A stretch of DNA of 64,000 nucleotides from Isochrysis galbana (taxonomy: Eukaryota; Haptophyta; Isochrysidales; Isochrysidaceae): assembly GCA_018136815.1 (NCBI GenBank), contig CM030937.1:3709820-3773819 (forward strand), written 5' to 3'. Under the pieces are notes generated by a model that made no database searches, had not been told where the DNA came from, and was given only the letters and a program-made list of their open reading frames with translations. Below, piece after piece: positions 1 to 10,221 of this stretch. A program made the translations under genes and the position numbers. The stretch's first letter is position 1. Every line of letters starts with the position of its first letter.

Positions 1-627
1 CTCTTGGCACCAGTGAATGAGCCCCAATTGGTAAGGTCATAGGCGACAATGGCCGCAACGGAGCCGCGAAAGTACTGCCTGGTGAAGGCCCGATATCTTT
101 CTTGGCCGGCGGTGTCCCAAAGATGTAGTTCAACTGATCTGCCGTTCGATAGCTGTATCGTGTGGGGGCAGAATGAGCAACCGACAGTGGCAGGCATACT
201 TGTAGAGAAGCCTCCGTTCTCGACCCTTGCCAGCAAGCTGGTCTTGCCCACTCCCGAATCGCCCAGAATGATCACCTTGCAGGCGCCTGCGAGGCGAGGG
301 CTGGTGTGAGGTGTGAAAGTACTTCGGGAGGCATGCTGGTGGGCCGGTACCAAACGTACCGAACGAGTCACGGTCAACAGGGAAGATGTCAGGCCTGGCA
401 CGCTCGAACTCGCCGATGGCGTTTCGGAGCGCGTGGTTACGGACGAGTGCCTTCGACTCGAGCACATTGCCAGTGAGAGGCGACAGGTTATGCTTCTCGA
501 GCCACTTGCGGATTGCCTCGTGCTCGTAGCTCTGCCCATCACATGTGGTGACCGGGTCTCGCATCACCTCATGAGTGATGGGGCAGAGGAAGGAGGTGGG
601 AACCCCATCAGAGCTGGACATCCCCAC
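1..627 (-). CDS. U-box / Rab-type GTPase fusion protein, 3' part beyond the window
   Basis: Two exons are visible on the minus strand: 627-360 and 286 to the window edge. The start ATG is at 627. Residues about 12-75 form a U-box (CPITHEVMRDPV, then WLEKHNLSPLTG), the E2-binding E3-ligase fold without zinc. A 73-bp intron (359-287, donor GTACGT, acceptor CGCAG, phase 1) joins SFG to ACKVIILG. The next exon encodes a small GTPase: P-loop GDSGVGKTS, switch-I threonine in PATVG, and WDTAGQERYRAF, which is Rab-like. The coding frame runs off the window after SFTGAK, so the guanine-specificity motifs and any C-terminal prenylation cysteines are not visible. Seen: both domains and in-phase splice sites. 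Inferred: one polypeptide linking vesicle-traffic switching to ubiquitination. Confidence 0.8.
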
Positions 628-1023
628 CCGGCGGCCGACTGCCTGGCTTCTTGGAGGAGCAAGAGACGAGACGAGCTGACAGAAAGGCGTATATCGACAG
701 AGGAGAGGCCAGAGAGGGCAGTGGTGCAGAGGAAGGAAGGTAAGGGAGGGAGAGGGCCGCGCGCAGCAGGACGGGGGGGGGGAGGGCAGAAGAAGGCACA
801 GGGGCCTGTGAGGTTGGAGGACGAGGAGAGACGCCGTTGTTCACTGATTTCATGATTTCATGTAGTACTCCTCTCCTATTTAACGCCTCCAACGCGGAAA
901 CCGGTGCGTGAGCGCGAAGACTGATAATGAATGATCTCCCTCCTCTTCTCTCCCTCCTCTTCGATCTCTCCTCTCTCTCAACCATCCACACAATCATCAA
1001 CGTGAACGAACCACCAAAAGTGT
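628..1023. other. Upstream region of the U-box/Rab gene
   Basis: No gene is recognised. A G-run (about 771-784) and CT-rich tracts (about 935-975) lie here, as commonly seen 5' of genes in this window. It probably holds the promoter and 5' UTR of the minus-strand gene ending at 627. Confidence 0.4.
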
Positions 1024-1800
1024 GAGGGCGGTCAAACAACTAGTATTCTAACTTTGGAGAGTGTAAAAATGAAAGAGGATCGAGGAAATACACCAAAGTA
1101 ACTTTCAAAGTCAAGCGGTAGAAACCCCGGAACACACACCCATCTAGCACATATTCGGTGCCCTTTGGGCCCCAGACCCCCCCGGGAACCCCCGCAACGA
1201 GGCGTAACCCCAAACCGGCAAAACGCAAAAGACAAAACAGGCCTAAATACACATTATTTCGGAGAGCCCGAATTCAAAACGACGCCGGTCGCGCTACGAG
1301 TACGAGCCCGTTTTTTGTAAAATTTTTGGTTCATCAGCATGGTGTCCGGCCCGCGCCCAGCCCCATACATAGGGCGGTCAAACAGCTATTTTAACTTCTA
1401 AGGGTGAAAATTGACCAAGTCAAGAATGAGGATTCATTACGAGATCTTTGGATATGGTGACCTGATAGGTGTAACTAGCACATATCCGGTGCCCTTTGGG
1501 CCCTAGACCCCCCACGGTAGCCCCCACAGCGATGCGTAACCAGAAAACGCGCAAATTGGCCAGAAATCACTATCGCGGAGGGCCGACGTCCGACGCGAGC
1601 GCGGGCGAGCGTCGGGCCGCTAATCGACGCGTCCCCGGCGCAGCATGCCTCGGCCAGCCACAGCCATGCGCGTAGGCTGCCAGGTGCGCCTCCTACTGCC
1701 CCCCATGCCCGCCGCCGCCTCATCGCAAATCACCCCCTCGCGTCCCTCGCTAGCGCGCCAACGGAGGGGTCCCGGAGCGCCCGAGTTAGGTGTGCGCCCG
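1024..1800 (+). repeat. Two copies of the GGGCGGTCAAACA TIR repeat family
   Basis: Copies start near 1026 and 1374 with AGGGCGGTCAAACA, followed by a run resembling AACTTCTAAGGGTGAAAATT. About 130 bp further in, each has a second shared block (GCACATATCCGGTGCCCTTTGGGCC and variants). Related copies lie near 57484 (plus) and 17900-18075 (minus). The first 60 bp also match the ends of the complete MITE at 12021-12594, so these are fragments or larger relatives of that element. No coding capacity is seen. Confidence 0.7.
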
Positions 1801-2440
1801 GACTCTACATAATAGCATGGAAACACATAATTAAAGACTTTTATAAAGTAGAGTTCGAGTCATACAACTTCCACTATATACCAACCCTAGAAGCAACGCT
1901 CATGAGATTTACCACCCTGGTGAGAGGCCGAGCTACGCCGAGCCTCCACAACACCGCGAGAACGCGCAAGGCGGCCCAGGGAAGGAAACCTAAAATCAAA
2001 ACTCCGGTGGAGCTCAGCGCTCCTACCTTCATAGAAGATGACAAAGGCCGCTTGAGAATGAGCGATAACCTCGGCCTAGTAGCAGAAGCGCTCGGCCTTG
2101 CCGAACGCCTCGCCTAGGACCCAACTATACTTCGCCCCAAATGGACTTAGGGCACGAGAAGACATGAACGATAACAGAAAAACCAACGACGACACGACGC
2201 TCACACAACAACGGAAAGAAACATGTCACTCAGCGAACCAGGAGGGAGGCGAGTACCTTCGCTGGGGACAAGTGCACCCCGCCCAACCTGACCCCCCCCA
2301 ACAACCTGAGCCCCGACGTAGAGCACAAGGGGAGTTGCCGCAAGGCGGGAAGTTAGGGAGTGGGAAGGAGGAGGGCGTGGCTACAGAAACGAAAGCCGGT
2401 GCCGCGCGCGTGGCGAGAATATTAAAAGGTTTTTTTTTTG
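1801..2440 (+). mobile_element. 5'-truncated LINE copy (C-terminal ORF end plus 3' UTR)
   Basis: The reading frame from about 1809 to 2117 encodes the last about 100 residues of the LINE polyprotein present in full at 47284-51402: both contain FYKVEFE, LVRGR, GRKPKIK and end VAEAL(G/N)(L/I)AERLA. The 3' UTR (AGAGCACAAGGGGA ... GGCGAGAATATTAAAAGG then a T-run) matches 51600-51720. This is a dead-on-arrival retrocopy, truncated at 1801. Its amino-acid differences from the other copy show it is not a recent duplicate of that exact element. Confidence 0.85.
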
Positions 2441-3060
2441 GTGTGCGCCCGGGCGCGCTGCGAAGGCTTTCTTCGCCATCAGCCCGGTGTCCGGGCCAGC
2501 CAGGACACTGAGTGAGCAGAATCCGCCGCGCCAGCGACGCCAATCGTGCCAGCCGCGCGCCGGTTTCATCGTCAGCCGCCGCCCCAGCCGCGCCTCTCGC
2601 CAAGCTACCCGCATTACCGCCTCGAGCTCCGTCGGCGCCCTCGAGTCGAGCCACACATCTTGGTGGTTGAACTTGCCCAACGCGATGCCGGCGCGCGAGA
2701 CGGCGCGCTGCTGGCCGGCCACCTTGTCACTTGCTTTGCCAAGGTCGTGCAAGCGCTCAACGGGGGTGCTGGTGGCGAGGAGCGCGTCGTACTTGGCGCG
2801 GAGCTCCGGGGTGATCTTCTCCTTGCATAACTTGCCGTCGGGCGCGATGAACTCGGCCGCGTGGTTCTTGGTCGCCGGCACCATCGCCTCGAACGCCGCA
2901 GCGAGCAGCTTGCCGACGAGCTCGTCGCCGGCTGCCCTCTCTCTGATTCGAGCGCGTCACTTACGAGTCGAGCCATGCCGCCTTGGCTGAAGAAGAAGCG
3001 GAGGCGGAGATGCGAGCGCAGGTGCGAAGCCGCAGGCGGAAGACAGAGGAGGCGGCGGTG
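2441..3060 (-). pseudogene. Mobile-element protein fragment, unknown family
   Basis: A protein-like minus-strand frame runs from about 2960 to 2440 (DELVGKLLAAAFEAMVP, then KCKEKI-type text and VERLHDLGKASDKVAGQQR). A second copy of the segment from VERLH to ALGKFNH occurs at about 58040-58142, next to other repeats, so this is a dispersed element rather than a host gene. No catalytic motif is recognised. The LINE tail at 2424-2440 truncates it. A plus-strand reading at 2975-3090 ending at a TAG (KLWGAKQL) is an alternative coding interpretation. Confidence 0.45.
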
Positions 3061-3110
3061 GCCAAACTGTGGGGCGCCAAGCAGCTGTAGTAGCCTATCC
3101 CCTATGTTAA

Positions 3111-3190
3111 GTCGCGTTCCGTCAAAAGAGGGCCAGGTGAATTTTTTTGTCATCCATATACTCTTGTTTTCTTTTTAGTGGCCACATTAA
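3111..3190 (+). repeat. Terminal fragment of the GTCGCGTTCCGTCAAAAG family
   Basis: Starts GTCGCGTTCCGTCAAAAGAG and ends near TTTTCTTTTTAGTGGCCAC. The same start occurs at 27729 and 28265, where it forms one end of the Fanzor-containing segment. Confidence 0.65.
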
Positions 3191-3420
3191 ATTTTAAATT
3201 TTTAACAAATTTTTATGGGTCGCGGCGCGGCAAAGGAACGGGACTAGCGCTCACTCAAGACAGGACACCCTGCCGCGGCAAGCACAAGCACCCTTCCCCC
3301 CTTATGCCACCCAGCTCCTCACTAGCTTTCTACCTGCGCTAGCCAGAGCGCCCCTCCCTCCACACTCAGACAGCCCCCTACGCCAGGATCCTGTTCAAGT
3401 CTCGCAGGCAAGGGGGCCTA
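3191..3420. other. Unassigned
   Basis: A short AT-rich stretch (3180-3220) is followed by C-rich sequence. Nothing further is recognised. Confidence 0.3.
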
Positions 3421-3547
3421 ATGGGAGGGAGAGGAGCAACTCCTCAGAGAGGAGCTGTGGGGAAGGAGATGTCTGAGTGGGGGCGCTATACCCTTGCGCT
3501 AGGCATGGGCAGCGACGCCGCCTCAAGACATGTCCTCCCTCTTGCCT

Positions 3548-4140
3548 CTTGTCTTGAGTCGAAATTATTGGTGCTTGAAACAGAGAACGAGGGGGTTTGT
3601 GCTTCTTGGGTTGGTTGTAGTTGGAAGAGGGAGTGGGAGAGGGATTCAAGTATTGGAAGAAGGCCAAAATGGCATTGAGTTGTAGGTAGTTGTGGCCCAC
3701 AAGAGTGGGGTGAAAACGATAAGTGTATCAACATGGGTCTTGAGTTGAAATTTTTGGTGCTTGAAACAGAGGGTGAGGGGGTTCGTGCTGTTTGGGTTGG
3801 TTGTGGTGTGAAGGGGGAGTGGGAGAGGGAGTCTAGTGTTGAAAGAGGGCCCAAGGCAGGGCACTCAGCTGTAGGTACTTGTGGTTCACAAGAGTGGGGT
3901 GAAGAAAACAAGTGTGTCAACAAGTTGGGAAACGGAGGCATGGGGTGCTCTCCAGAGAAGATTGATGGTTGTGAAGTGCCCTCCCATGATGGGTGCACTG
4001 ATGGTAGAGGTTTCCACCATGGGGAGGGCAGCAGAGTAGGGGTAGGCCAGGATATCCACAAATTTTTGCCCAAATATCCATGAAATATATCCAAAAAATA
4101 TCCAACCCACACCCCCAAATATCTCAAGAAATATCCACAA
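3548..4140 (+). repeat. Degenerate tandem duplication (about 188-bp unit) leading into an AATATCC-rich end
   Basis: Two diverged copies start at about 3549 and 3738. Each begins GAGT(C/T)GAAAT and GGTGCTTGAAACAGAG and ends near CACAAGAGTGGGGTGAA. They are followed by GGGGTAGGCCAGGATATCCACAAA and a run of AAATATCC-like units (4040-4140). The same end module occurs at about 46235-46345 and, inverted, at about 5140-5235. Both strands are open for about 100 codons, but the frames do not look like proteins. Confidence 0.6.
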
Positions 4141-5126
4141 TCTAGTATTATAATAGCACATAACTATACCTTCGCCGCGTCATCGCCCGATCGCCCGGCG
4201 TCCCACCTCTCCTATCACCACCCTCCACCCCCACCCCCCTCCCTCCACTCACTCTCCACCAGCCCTTCCTCCCCCCCTCTGCCCTCTCTCCTCTCCCTAT
4301 CCATCTTCAATCCATCCCTCTCCCCTCCTCTCTGTGAGCTGTGATTGACGACACGGCTTGGTTGAGGCTAACTCCGGCTCTTGCGCGCAGCATGCATGCA
4401 CGCCCTCACTCGCACGGAATATGATACCACAATCCTACCCATCTCATTTTGCTTGATAATGATAATACATAGATAGATCACGGGCCACGCACACATCTTT
4501 ACACACGTCGTCGGCACACCATAGTAACAAAGTAACAAATCATAAATCACCATCTGTGCTCGATGCCGGAACTTTCATCCGCTGGTTGCAATTGAATCGC
4601 AATAATACTGACGCCTCCACTTGATCCGCCAAAGAGGACGCACGATTTGCACCAAACATACACTGCCTCATGGTTGTCGTTGTGGTGGTGCCCCTGGACG
4701 TTGAGGTTGTCGTTCCTGCGCAAGCGCGCCGTGGCGCGCCTCGAGCGGCTCGATACTGCGCAAGGACAAGGGAATGACAAGCAGTTGAGTGACGGTGACG
4801 CCCAAGCGCGTGAGCAAGGGCAAGGGAGGGCAAGGGCAGCAAGCTAGGCTGTGTGACTCACTCGCCGCGTCGCACGCGCAAGCGCATGGTGACTGATGAT
4901 GCAGCAATGCAGCTGCCCCAAACGGAGATCCGCGAGCCACGAGCGGCATGAGGGTGATTGTGCAGTGGTAGGGCGACACGCGGGCAGGGGCAAGCAGTGC
5001 AAGCCCACAAGCCCACCTTGTGGCATTCTGGCAGCCGAGAGCCCTCGTCACCCCCCTCCACCTCTCACTCTCACTCGCAGCTTGCTCTCCGAAGTAACGG
5101 ACAAAAGAGTTTTTTTTTGGTGCCAC
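4141..5126. other. Unassigned 1-kb stretch with weak coding candidates
   Basis: Minus-strand frames 5126-4668 and 4780-4547 are open but match nothing I recognise. The first sits next to a repeat end, and its start is in an A-run (5108-5120). C- and CT-rich sequence fills 4180-4320. I cannot support a gene here. Confidence 0.3.
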
Positions 5127-5134
5127 CGCCTCAA

Positions 5135-5245
5135 CACACGCCCAAATATCCCAGGCATATCCAAAAGATATCCATTTCCGGCAAAGCTGCCCAAATATCC
5201 AAATAGATATCCGGGATATCCTGGCCTACCCCTACAGCAGAGCTG
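5135..5245 (-). repeat. Inverted copy of the GGCCAGGATATCC / AATATCC end module
   Basis: Contains four to five (C)AAATATCC-type units and ends GGATATCCTGGCCTACCCCT, the reverse complement of the module at about 4035-4140 and 46235-46345. GGATATCC palindromes recur inside it. Confidence 0.6.
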
Positions 5246-5369
5246 CCCTCCCACATGAGGTGCTCTTGGGGTGGGAGGGTTTCCCACTGTTGGAGGGGGT
5301 CTCAAAGACCCCCTGCATGCTACGCAGAGCCATGGTGGCAACCTGTTCGGTGCCAGTGCTCGCCACCCC

Positions 5370-5516
5370 GCGCGCCTGCGCGGGTGTGGTTTGGATGGGT
5401 TGGATGGGCTCTGAGAGGGCTTTCTGACGAGCCGCCTCGGGCGGCATGGGGCGTCCCAGGTGGGGCGCGGTGGCGAGGGTCGCCTGGGGCTCGGGAGCGG
5501 TCGCGGCACGCTCCAT
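5370..5516 (-). mobile_element. Start of a retroelement-type first ORF (MERAAT type)
   Basis: A minus-strand ATG at 5516 opens a frame beginning MERAATAPEPQATLATAP. A second copy of the same start lies at 44580 (plus), with about 40 shared residues and a shared upstream ATAGTTTGA(A/C)CT. Several residue changes keep the frame open, so it is a coding N-terminus that has been dispersed. The two copies diverge after the PIQPI segment. The open frame here continues to 5232. The family is unknown; a gag-like or ORF1 leader is an inference. Confidence 0.5.
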
Positions 5517-5534
5517 AGTTCAAACTATAACAAT

Positions 5535-5826
5535 AGTTTGTTTAGTGGCCACATTAACACTAGTGGTACAAAGCTAATCACGCTTGCCCCCCTGCCCCCC
5601 CCCCCCCCCGCGCTCCTCTCAACACGCAGTGACTCCCAGCTACGCGGGTTGAGTTTTCATCTTCTTCGTCTTTTTCTCACACCCCTCTTCCTTGATGGCG
5701 ACGATGTCGCTCGGCTGATCTTGGATGGCGAGGTCCGTGATGCATGAGAGGACGCTCGGCCGGTCCTCCATGTAGAGCTTGCCAGCTGCTCGGCGCACTT
5801 GCACCATGGGATTCGTTTCAGCGTAA
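5535..5826 (-). mobile_element. Dispersed element encoding the QDQP...EEGCEKKTKKMKTQ C-terminus
   Basis: The minus frame from about 5826 to the TAG at 5640-5642 encodes a tail with RPSVLS, DLAIQDQPSDIVAI and EEGCEKKTKKMKTQPA. Two further copies end at about 27852 and 28417. A poly-C run (about 5587-5610) follows. The repeated preservation of the reading frame marks it as the carboxy end of a mobile-element protein of unknown function. The 28417 copy sits next to a Fanzor remnant. Confidence 0.55.
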
Positions 5827-5840
5827 TGGAGAGAGGGGAG

Positions 5841-5962
5841 GGGAAGACTGCAGAGGGGGTGAAAACTGCAGAGGGGGGGGGAACTGCAGAGGGGGGAGAG
5901 GAAACTGCAGAAGGGGAGGGAACTGCAGAAGGGGAGGGAGGGAATGCAGAGGGGAGGGGGGC
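5841..5962 (+). repeat. Minisatellite, AACTGCAGAGGGGGG-like unit
   Basis: About six to seven imperfect copies of an 18-20-bp purine-rich unit with core ACTGCAGA and GGGGAGGG. It starts just beyond the mobile-element fragment ending at 5826. Confidence 0.75.
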
Positions 5963-6199
5963 CAGTTCTGTTACCTGCATCTCTTACCTTAAACGCGTGG
6001 ACAATTACCGTAGCGGTAAAAATAAAACTCCAATCCTCGAATTTCGAGACGAAAATCGGCGAACCAGGCCTTGAGCCCCGGGAGAATCCGAATCTGCACG
6101 TCTTGCGTGACCACGACGAACATAGAAGACGATATATAACGAAGAAGGAACGCGCTCATGCCGAGATATTCAGGCCGAGAGGCCTGAATACAACAGTGT

Positions 6200-6463
6200 C
6201 AAGTACGCGCCCGAGCCACCCCCAGTCGCCTGCCACCTGCCATAACCATAACTTATGGCCATAACCCCTCACAAGCCTCGCTTTCGCATTTCCGCGCCTT
6301 CCGTGCGTCGTTCGCAATGCCCGTAGTCACATCCAACATGGGTCCCGAGGAAAGCTCCATGAGCTCCCCGCAAGAACTGCGTTCCGCGCTAGCTGCCCCG
6401 GCGCGCCCCCGCAGGCAATCTCCAAAGGCCAAAGGCGAGTTCAGATTTGCTCTGACAACTTGA
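6200..6463 (+). mobile_element. Retroelement first-ORF start (MPVVT type), early stop
   Basis: An ATG at 6317 opens a 48-codon frame starting MPVVTSNMGPEESSMSSPQE and closing at 6461-6463. The leader (GCCACCCCCAGTCGCCTGCC) and frame match 17640-17910, where the protein reads MPVVTPEESSMSSPQEPRSA. After the shared start the two frames differ by an indel, so this copy is broken. Inference: ORF1 leader of a non-LTR element, by analogy with the other repeated Met-initiated starts in the window. Confidence 0.5.
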
Positions 6464-6992
6464 AACTGGCTGCTTTGCAACTTGGCGATAGCGATAGGGA
6501 AGGACTTGAGGCCCTAGCTTGTGCAAATATATTAAAATGTTCTGATTTTGAAGCGGAACGTGGGCTCTAGCTTGAGCGGTATGACGGCTGCTACCTTTTG
6601 CGGCCGCGTTGATGGTGTGTGTGGGGCAGCTCAATGTGAGCACTACATGTTACCCGGTGAGTGATGGTGGAATGCAGCACAACGGCGTGAGAGTTTGGGA
6701 GCCCGCCGTTCCCGCAAGAACTAAGAGCTAGCTGCGCGGCACGCCGCCTCGCGCTGCATTCCGGAGCACGAGGTAAATGCCACACAACACAACAACAACC
6801 ACAATTTTAAACTTGCACGTGCCTAAGGGCTCCGCATACTGAAGAGAGGCGGGTGTTTTAATCGACTATAACACAACAAAATCTCAATCCTCACCACCAC
6901 ATGGGCTGTGGGCGCTAGGGCACCGCGTCCATGTGATTATCGAAAGTCCACTCGCAACACGGAATTGATCTCACCTATCGAGGTGTCCCGAA
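6464..6992. other. Unassigned, includes the 3' flank of the minus-strand gene at 6993
   Basis: No feature is recognised apart from a short AT-rich stretch (6790-6900) that may contain the 3' UTR of the NASP-like gene. Confidence 0.35.
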
Positions 6993-9935
6993 TTAGCAAG
7001 TAGAAGACGACGCTGCGCGTATCTCATTCAGCCTGTTCTCTATGTCACCGATGATCTCACCGATGAATTTGATTTCATCCTCCTCAGCCTGTGATAGACA
7101 ACCCTCGGTCCCGCAAGGTTGCACTACACCATCAACCTCTCCCGAGAGCTTTGCGATCTTGGCGTCGGCGAGGCTTCGCTCGAGCTTGGCTTTGCGCAAC
7201 GACAAGACGCGCGCGGCTTGGTGGTAATGGGCTGTTGCGGCGGAAGCGTTGCCAGCTTGGAGCTGAGCGATACCAAGTGAGAACTCCACGTCGGCGAGTC
7301 GGCGATCATCAGGCGGCAAGGAAGACGTGTCGCGAAGAGTGTGGAGGAGGGTGCGAGCTTTATGCAGCTCCTCAAGAGCACGCAATGGCTGCTCATTGAG
7401 GAGGGAGGCGTCGGCAAGGCGCTCATGCGCCTCCACCTGTGACGATGCGTGCGGAGTAGTGGTGAAGATGAGTGGGCGGCGTGCCGGATGGGGCGCAATC
7501 TAGATGGCCTAGCAATCTCGAGCGCTGCAGTACTCACCAACGGGATGTCATTACCGCCAGCCTGAGTGTAGAGGAAGATGGCCATCTCGAGAGCCTCCCA
7601 TCCAGCTTCTAGACCTAGCTCAGCTTCCTGTGAGGGCCGCGCGAGGGCTGAGAGCAAAGCTGACCTACAAGCCTTTCTGCACGAGCGCAGAGGTAACCCG
7701 GGAATACAAGCGAAGGCACGAAAGAGAATGAGGCGAGCATTGTCCCGGATCACCTGCGCAAGGCTCCGATCTTCCCGATGAGCGGCGAGGGCCTCTTCCA
7801 ACTCGTCTTCCTCTAAATCCTCCACGTCCCCATCGTCGTGGACAACTCGCCACAATGCTACCTCGGCGTCGTCGCCTTCATCCTTTCCCCTTTCATCATC
7901 AGCGCCGTCGCCGCCGCACACCATAGGCTCTGTGCCTTCACAGCCGTGGTGCTTGCGATCTCCACGAGTGTTCGTGGTCTTCGAGGGCGGAAGCCAACCA
8001 ACTACAGTCCCGTCACATGCACCGTGCATGGCATAGAAGCGACGGACACGACGGCCGATAGCAGCGGAGCCAGCTCTCACCCAGCCGTCGGGAAGATTGG
8101 CCTCCGCCTCCCGAGCAGCGACGTGATCAATCTCCGATGAATTTGAGGTGGCTGTGCCTGCTGTTTCCTTGGAAATGAGTATCTTCATTGATTGTGCACG
8201 GCGCAGCAGCGCTGACCCATGCAAGTACCAGGGGCGCGCGAGGGCCGGTGCCTGCTCATCCCCCCTCGCCTCGTCGATACGCATCAAGAGGGCGCGCGAC
8301 AAGCAAGTGCATGCAAAGTCGTACTCCTTGTCGTCTAGCATCGCGCGGAGTCCACGCGCTTCCCATCCCTCGGGATCACCCGGGTCCGACTCAGTCTCCT
8401 TCACTTCCTCCTCATCAACCTGTTCAGCAGCGCCCAGCAGTCCGTCTTGACCAGGTTCCAGTCCTGAGCCTGACAACTCCTCCTTCCCACCGCCCGCCTG
8501 CTGTGCCGATAATGAACGAGCCTTGGCGGCCGCCTTCTCCTGCCGCTTTTCCCGTCGGTGCCTCTTCTCCTCTTCCTCCTGAGCCGCCTGGGCGGAGTTT
8601 GCGGCCGCCTTGCTGCTTGCGCGCCGTTCGCGATCACCCAGAAAGCTCCAGTCGACATTGGGTAGCAGAGCTCGCAACCCGGCGGGGATGTCACGGCCGT
8701 GATGATGCACGAGATTCCAAAAGACCCGTGGCGAGACGAGGCTCATCTTGAATGGATTCAGCAAGGAACGCCCCGACGTGTCGGCCTCAAATCTGGATGC
8801 ACAGGGAAACATATCATCTTCACCGGGCCTGCTGCAGTGTCCTGGATGCAGCATGGCTTAGACACAAGGCCCACACAAAACTTCACGAGAGTGCCCATGC
8901 AACCTAGTATGCACGCTGCACTTGACCACTTTGGCGAAAGGCGGCTCGCCTTGGGTAGAGAGGCTGGGAATCTCGCGAAATCACCTGTCGAGTACCGCTT
9001 GGATGACGCCCCGCAGCTCTGGCACAGAAAGAAGCTCAAAAGTCTCATCGACCCTCTTCCGCCCTACCTTGAAGTGAGCAGCTGCTTCTGAGTACGTCCC
9101 ATCTGCTCTACGGGAGGTGCTTATCTGAGGATCCAAAGCGGCAAGACTAATCAGCGACGATGTGCCAGGTTATCTAAAACCTAGACCCTTAAACCTAGAT
9201 GCATCAAATCAAGACCCGACCATCCCGTCTATCGCGGCGTGCAAGCGGAGCGACTGGCATGACCTCCTTGATTTCGTAGTCTTCTGCGAGAACGGCCTTG
9301 TATCGGTCGTTCGCAAGCACCTCCTCTTGGTGATGCGTGAGAGCTGAGGCGGCCGCTGCCTTGAAGAAGGCGATGGCCGGATCTTCCTTGCTCGGAGCAG
9401 CCAACCCCTTTCGACTGGATACTGCATTCACAAGAGACTCGCCGATACTCTCCTCCGAGCCAAGATGAAGCGCCCCAGCTGCCCGGCGCTTGACGCCTTT
9501 ACTAGAGCTAGCTTGAGCAGCCGCACGCTTCTTGCTGCCTCGCGTACTGCCACCGCTCTCGCCGCCGTCGTGTAGTGTCGCCACATTGGCGAGACCCTGA
9601 GGACTCTGCGAAAGTGAACTTGAGCTTTTGTGCTTCGGCGACGCCTTGGGCGGCTTGGATCCTTTGCCCTTGCTGGGCGCGACTGCCTGGCCCGACGCAC
9701 CCTCTGCCAGCACGATGAGCGTGTCCATATTGTTGAGTGTGCCTGCAATCGGCGCTTCATCTGAAAGTTCCAGGGGCAACGGTGGGAAGCTGTGGCTGCA
9801 GCGCAGCGTCTCCTCCTGCATCCCGCCCGCCCGCGCGACTAGAGCCTTGAGCTCTCCGTAGGTGGCATCAGCAGAACAGCGAATGTTCTCCACCTTGGTG
9901 GGGAATCGGACTCGCAGGCAGAGTTGTTCGGACAT
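6993..9935 (-). CDS. Ubiquitin-fold / NASP-type TPR histone-chaperone-like protein with inserted Tudor-like domain
   Basis: Four exons: 9935-9264, 9124-8985, 8828-7538 and 7436-6993. All phases agree, giving 847 residues. Donors are GTCATG (weak), GTGATT and GTGAGT. Residues 1-80 resemble the OTU1/YOD1 ubiquitin-like fold. Next come a conserved-looking block of unknown family (HHQEEVLAND, SPRVFWNLV, LLPNVDWSFL; about 185-345) and a charged coil. TPR1 of the NASP/SHNi-TPR type is at about 425-485. A basic/aromatic module ending RVVHDDGDVEDLEEDE (518-618) resembles Tudor-like DGD repeats. The remaining SHNi-TPR units span about 645-800, with a C-terminal helix. NASP-family proteins bind H3/H4 and have an acidic insertion within a TPR; here that position carries the Tudor-like module. 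Chromatin function is inferred. The first intron is the least certain junction. Confidence 0.7.
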
Positions 9936-10221
9936 AGGCGGGGAGGGGTGAGGAGAAGACAGAGGACACGAGGAGCGGGCGTTGACGGGAGAGACGGAGA
10001 GAGAGGGATGGGGGATGGGGCTGGAGGGTGTAGGGGAAAGGGGGGGGTTAGGGAAGGGTAGGCGGGAGGGACGGAAGACGGAAGGCGCGGAGCGGAGAGG
10101 CGCCGCTGGGCGGGAGCCTTCCCTGATTTTCTTCTTTCCTTTTTTCTTTCCGTTTTCTTCTCGCTTGTCGGCCTCCGCCGACGGCTCCCCTTCCGGTATC
10201 GAACCGCAACTTGCGCGAGCC
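9936..10221. promoter_or_regulatory. Divergent intergenic region between the NASP-like and Mini-RNase III genes
   Basis: The two genes start 286 bp apart on opposite strands. The gap is G/A-rich on the plus strand (about 9980-10110), then T-rich (10120-10160). No TATA-like element or other motif is convincing. A shared bidirectional promoter is plausible from the geometry only. Confidence 0.4.

Noticed and set aside
4668-5126. Minus frame starting MAPKKNSFVRYFG, reminiscent of BED-finger transposase starts
   Set aside because: No zinc ligands or further transposase features follow, and the start lies in an A-run beside a repeat.
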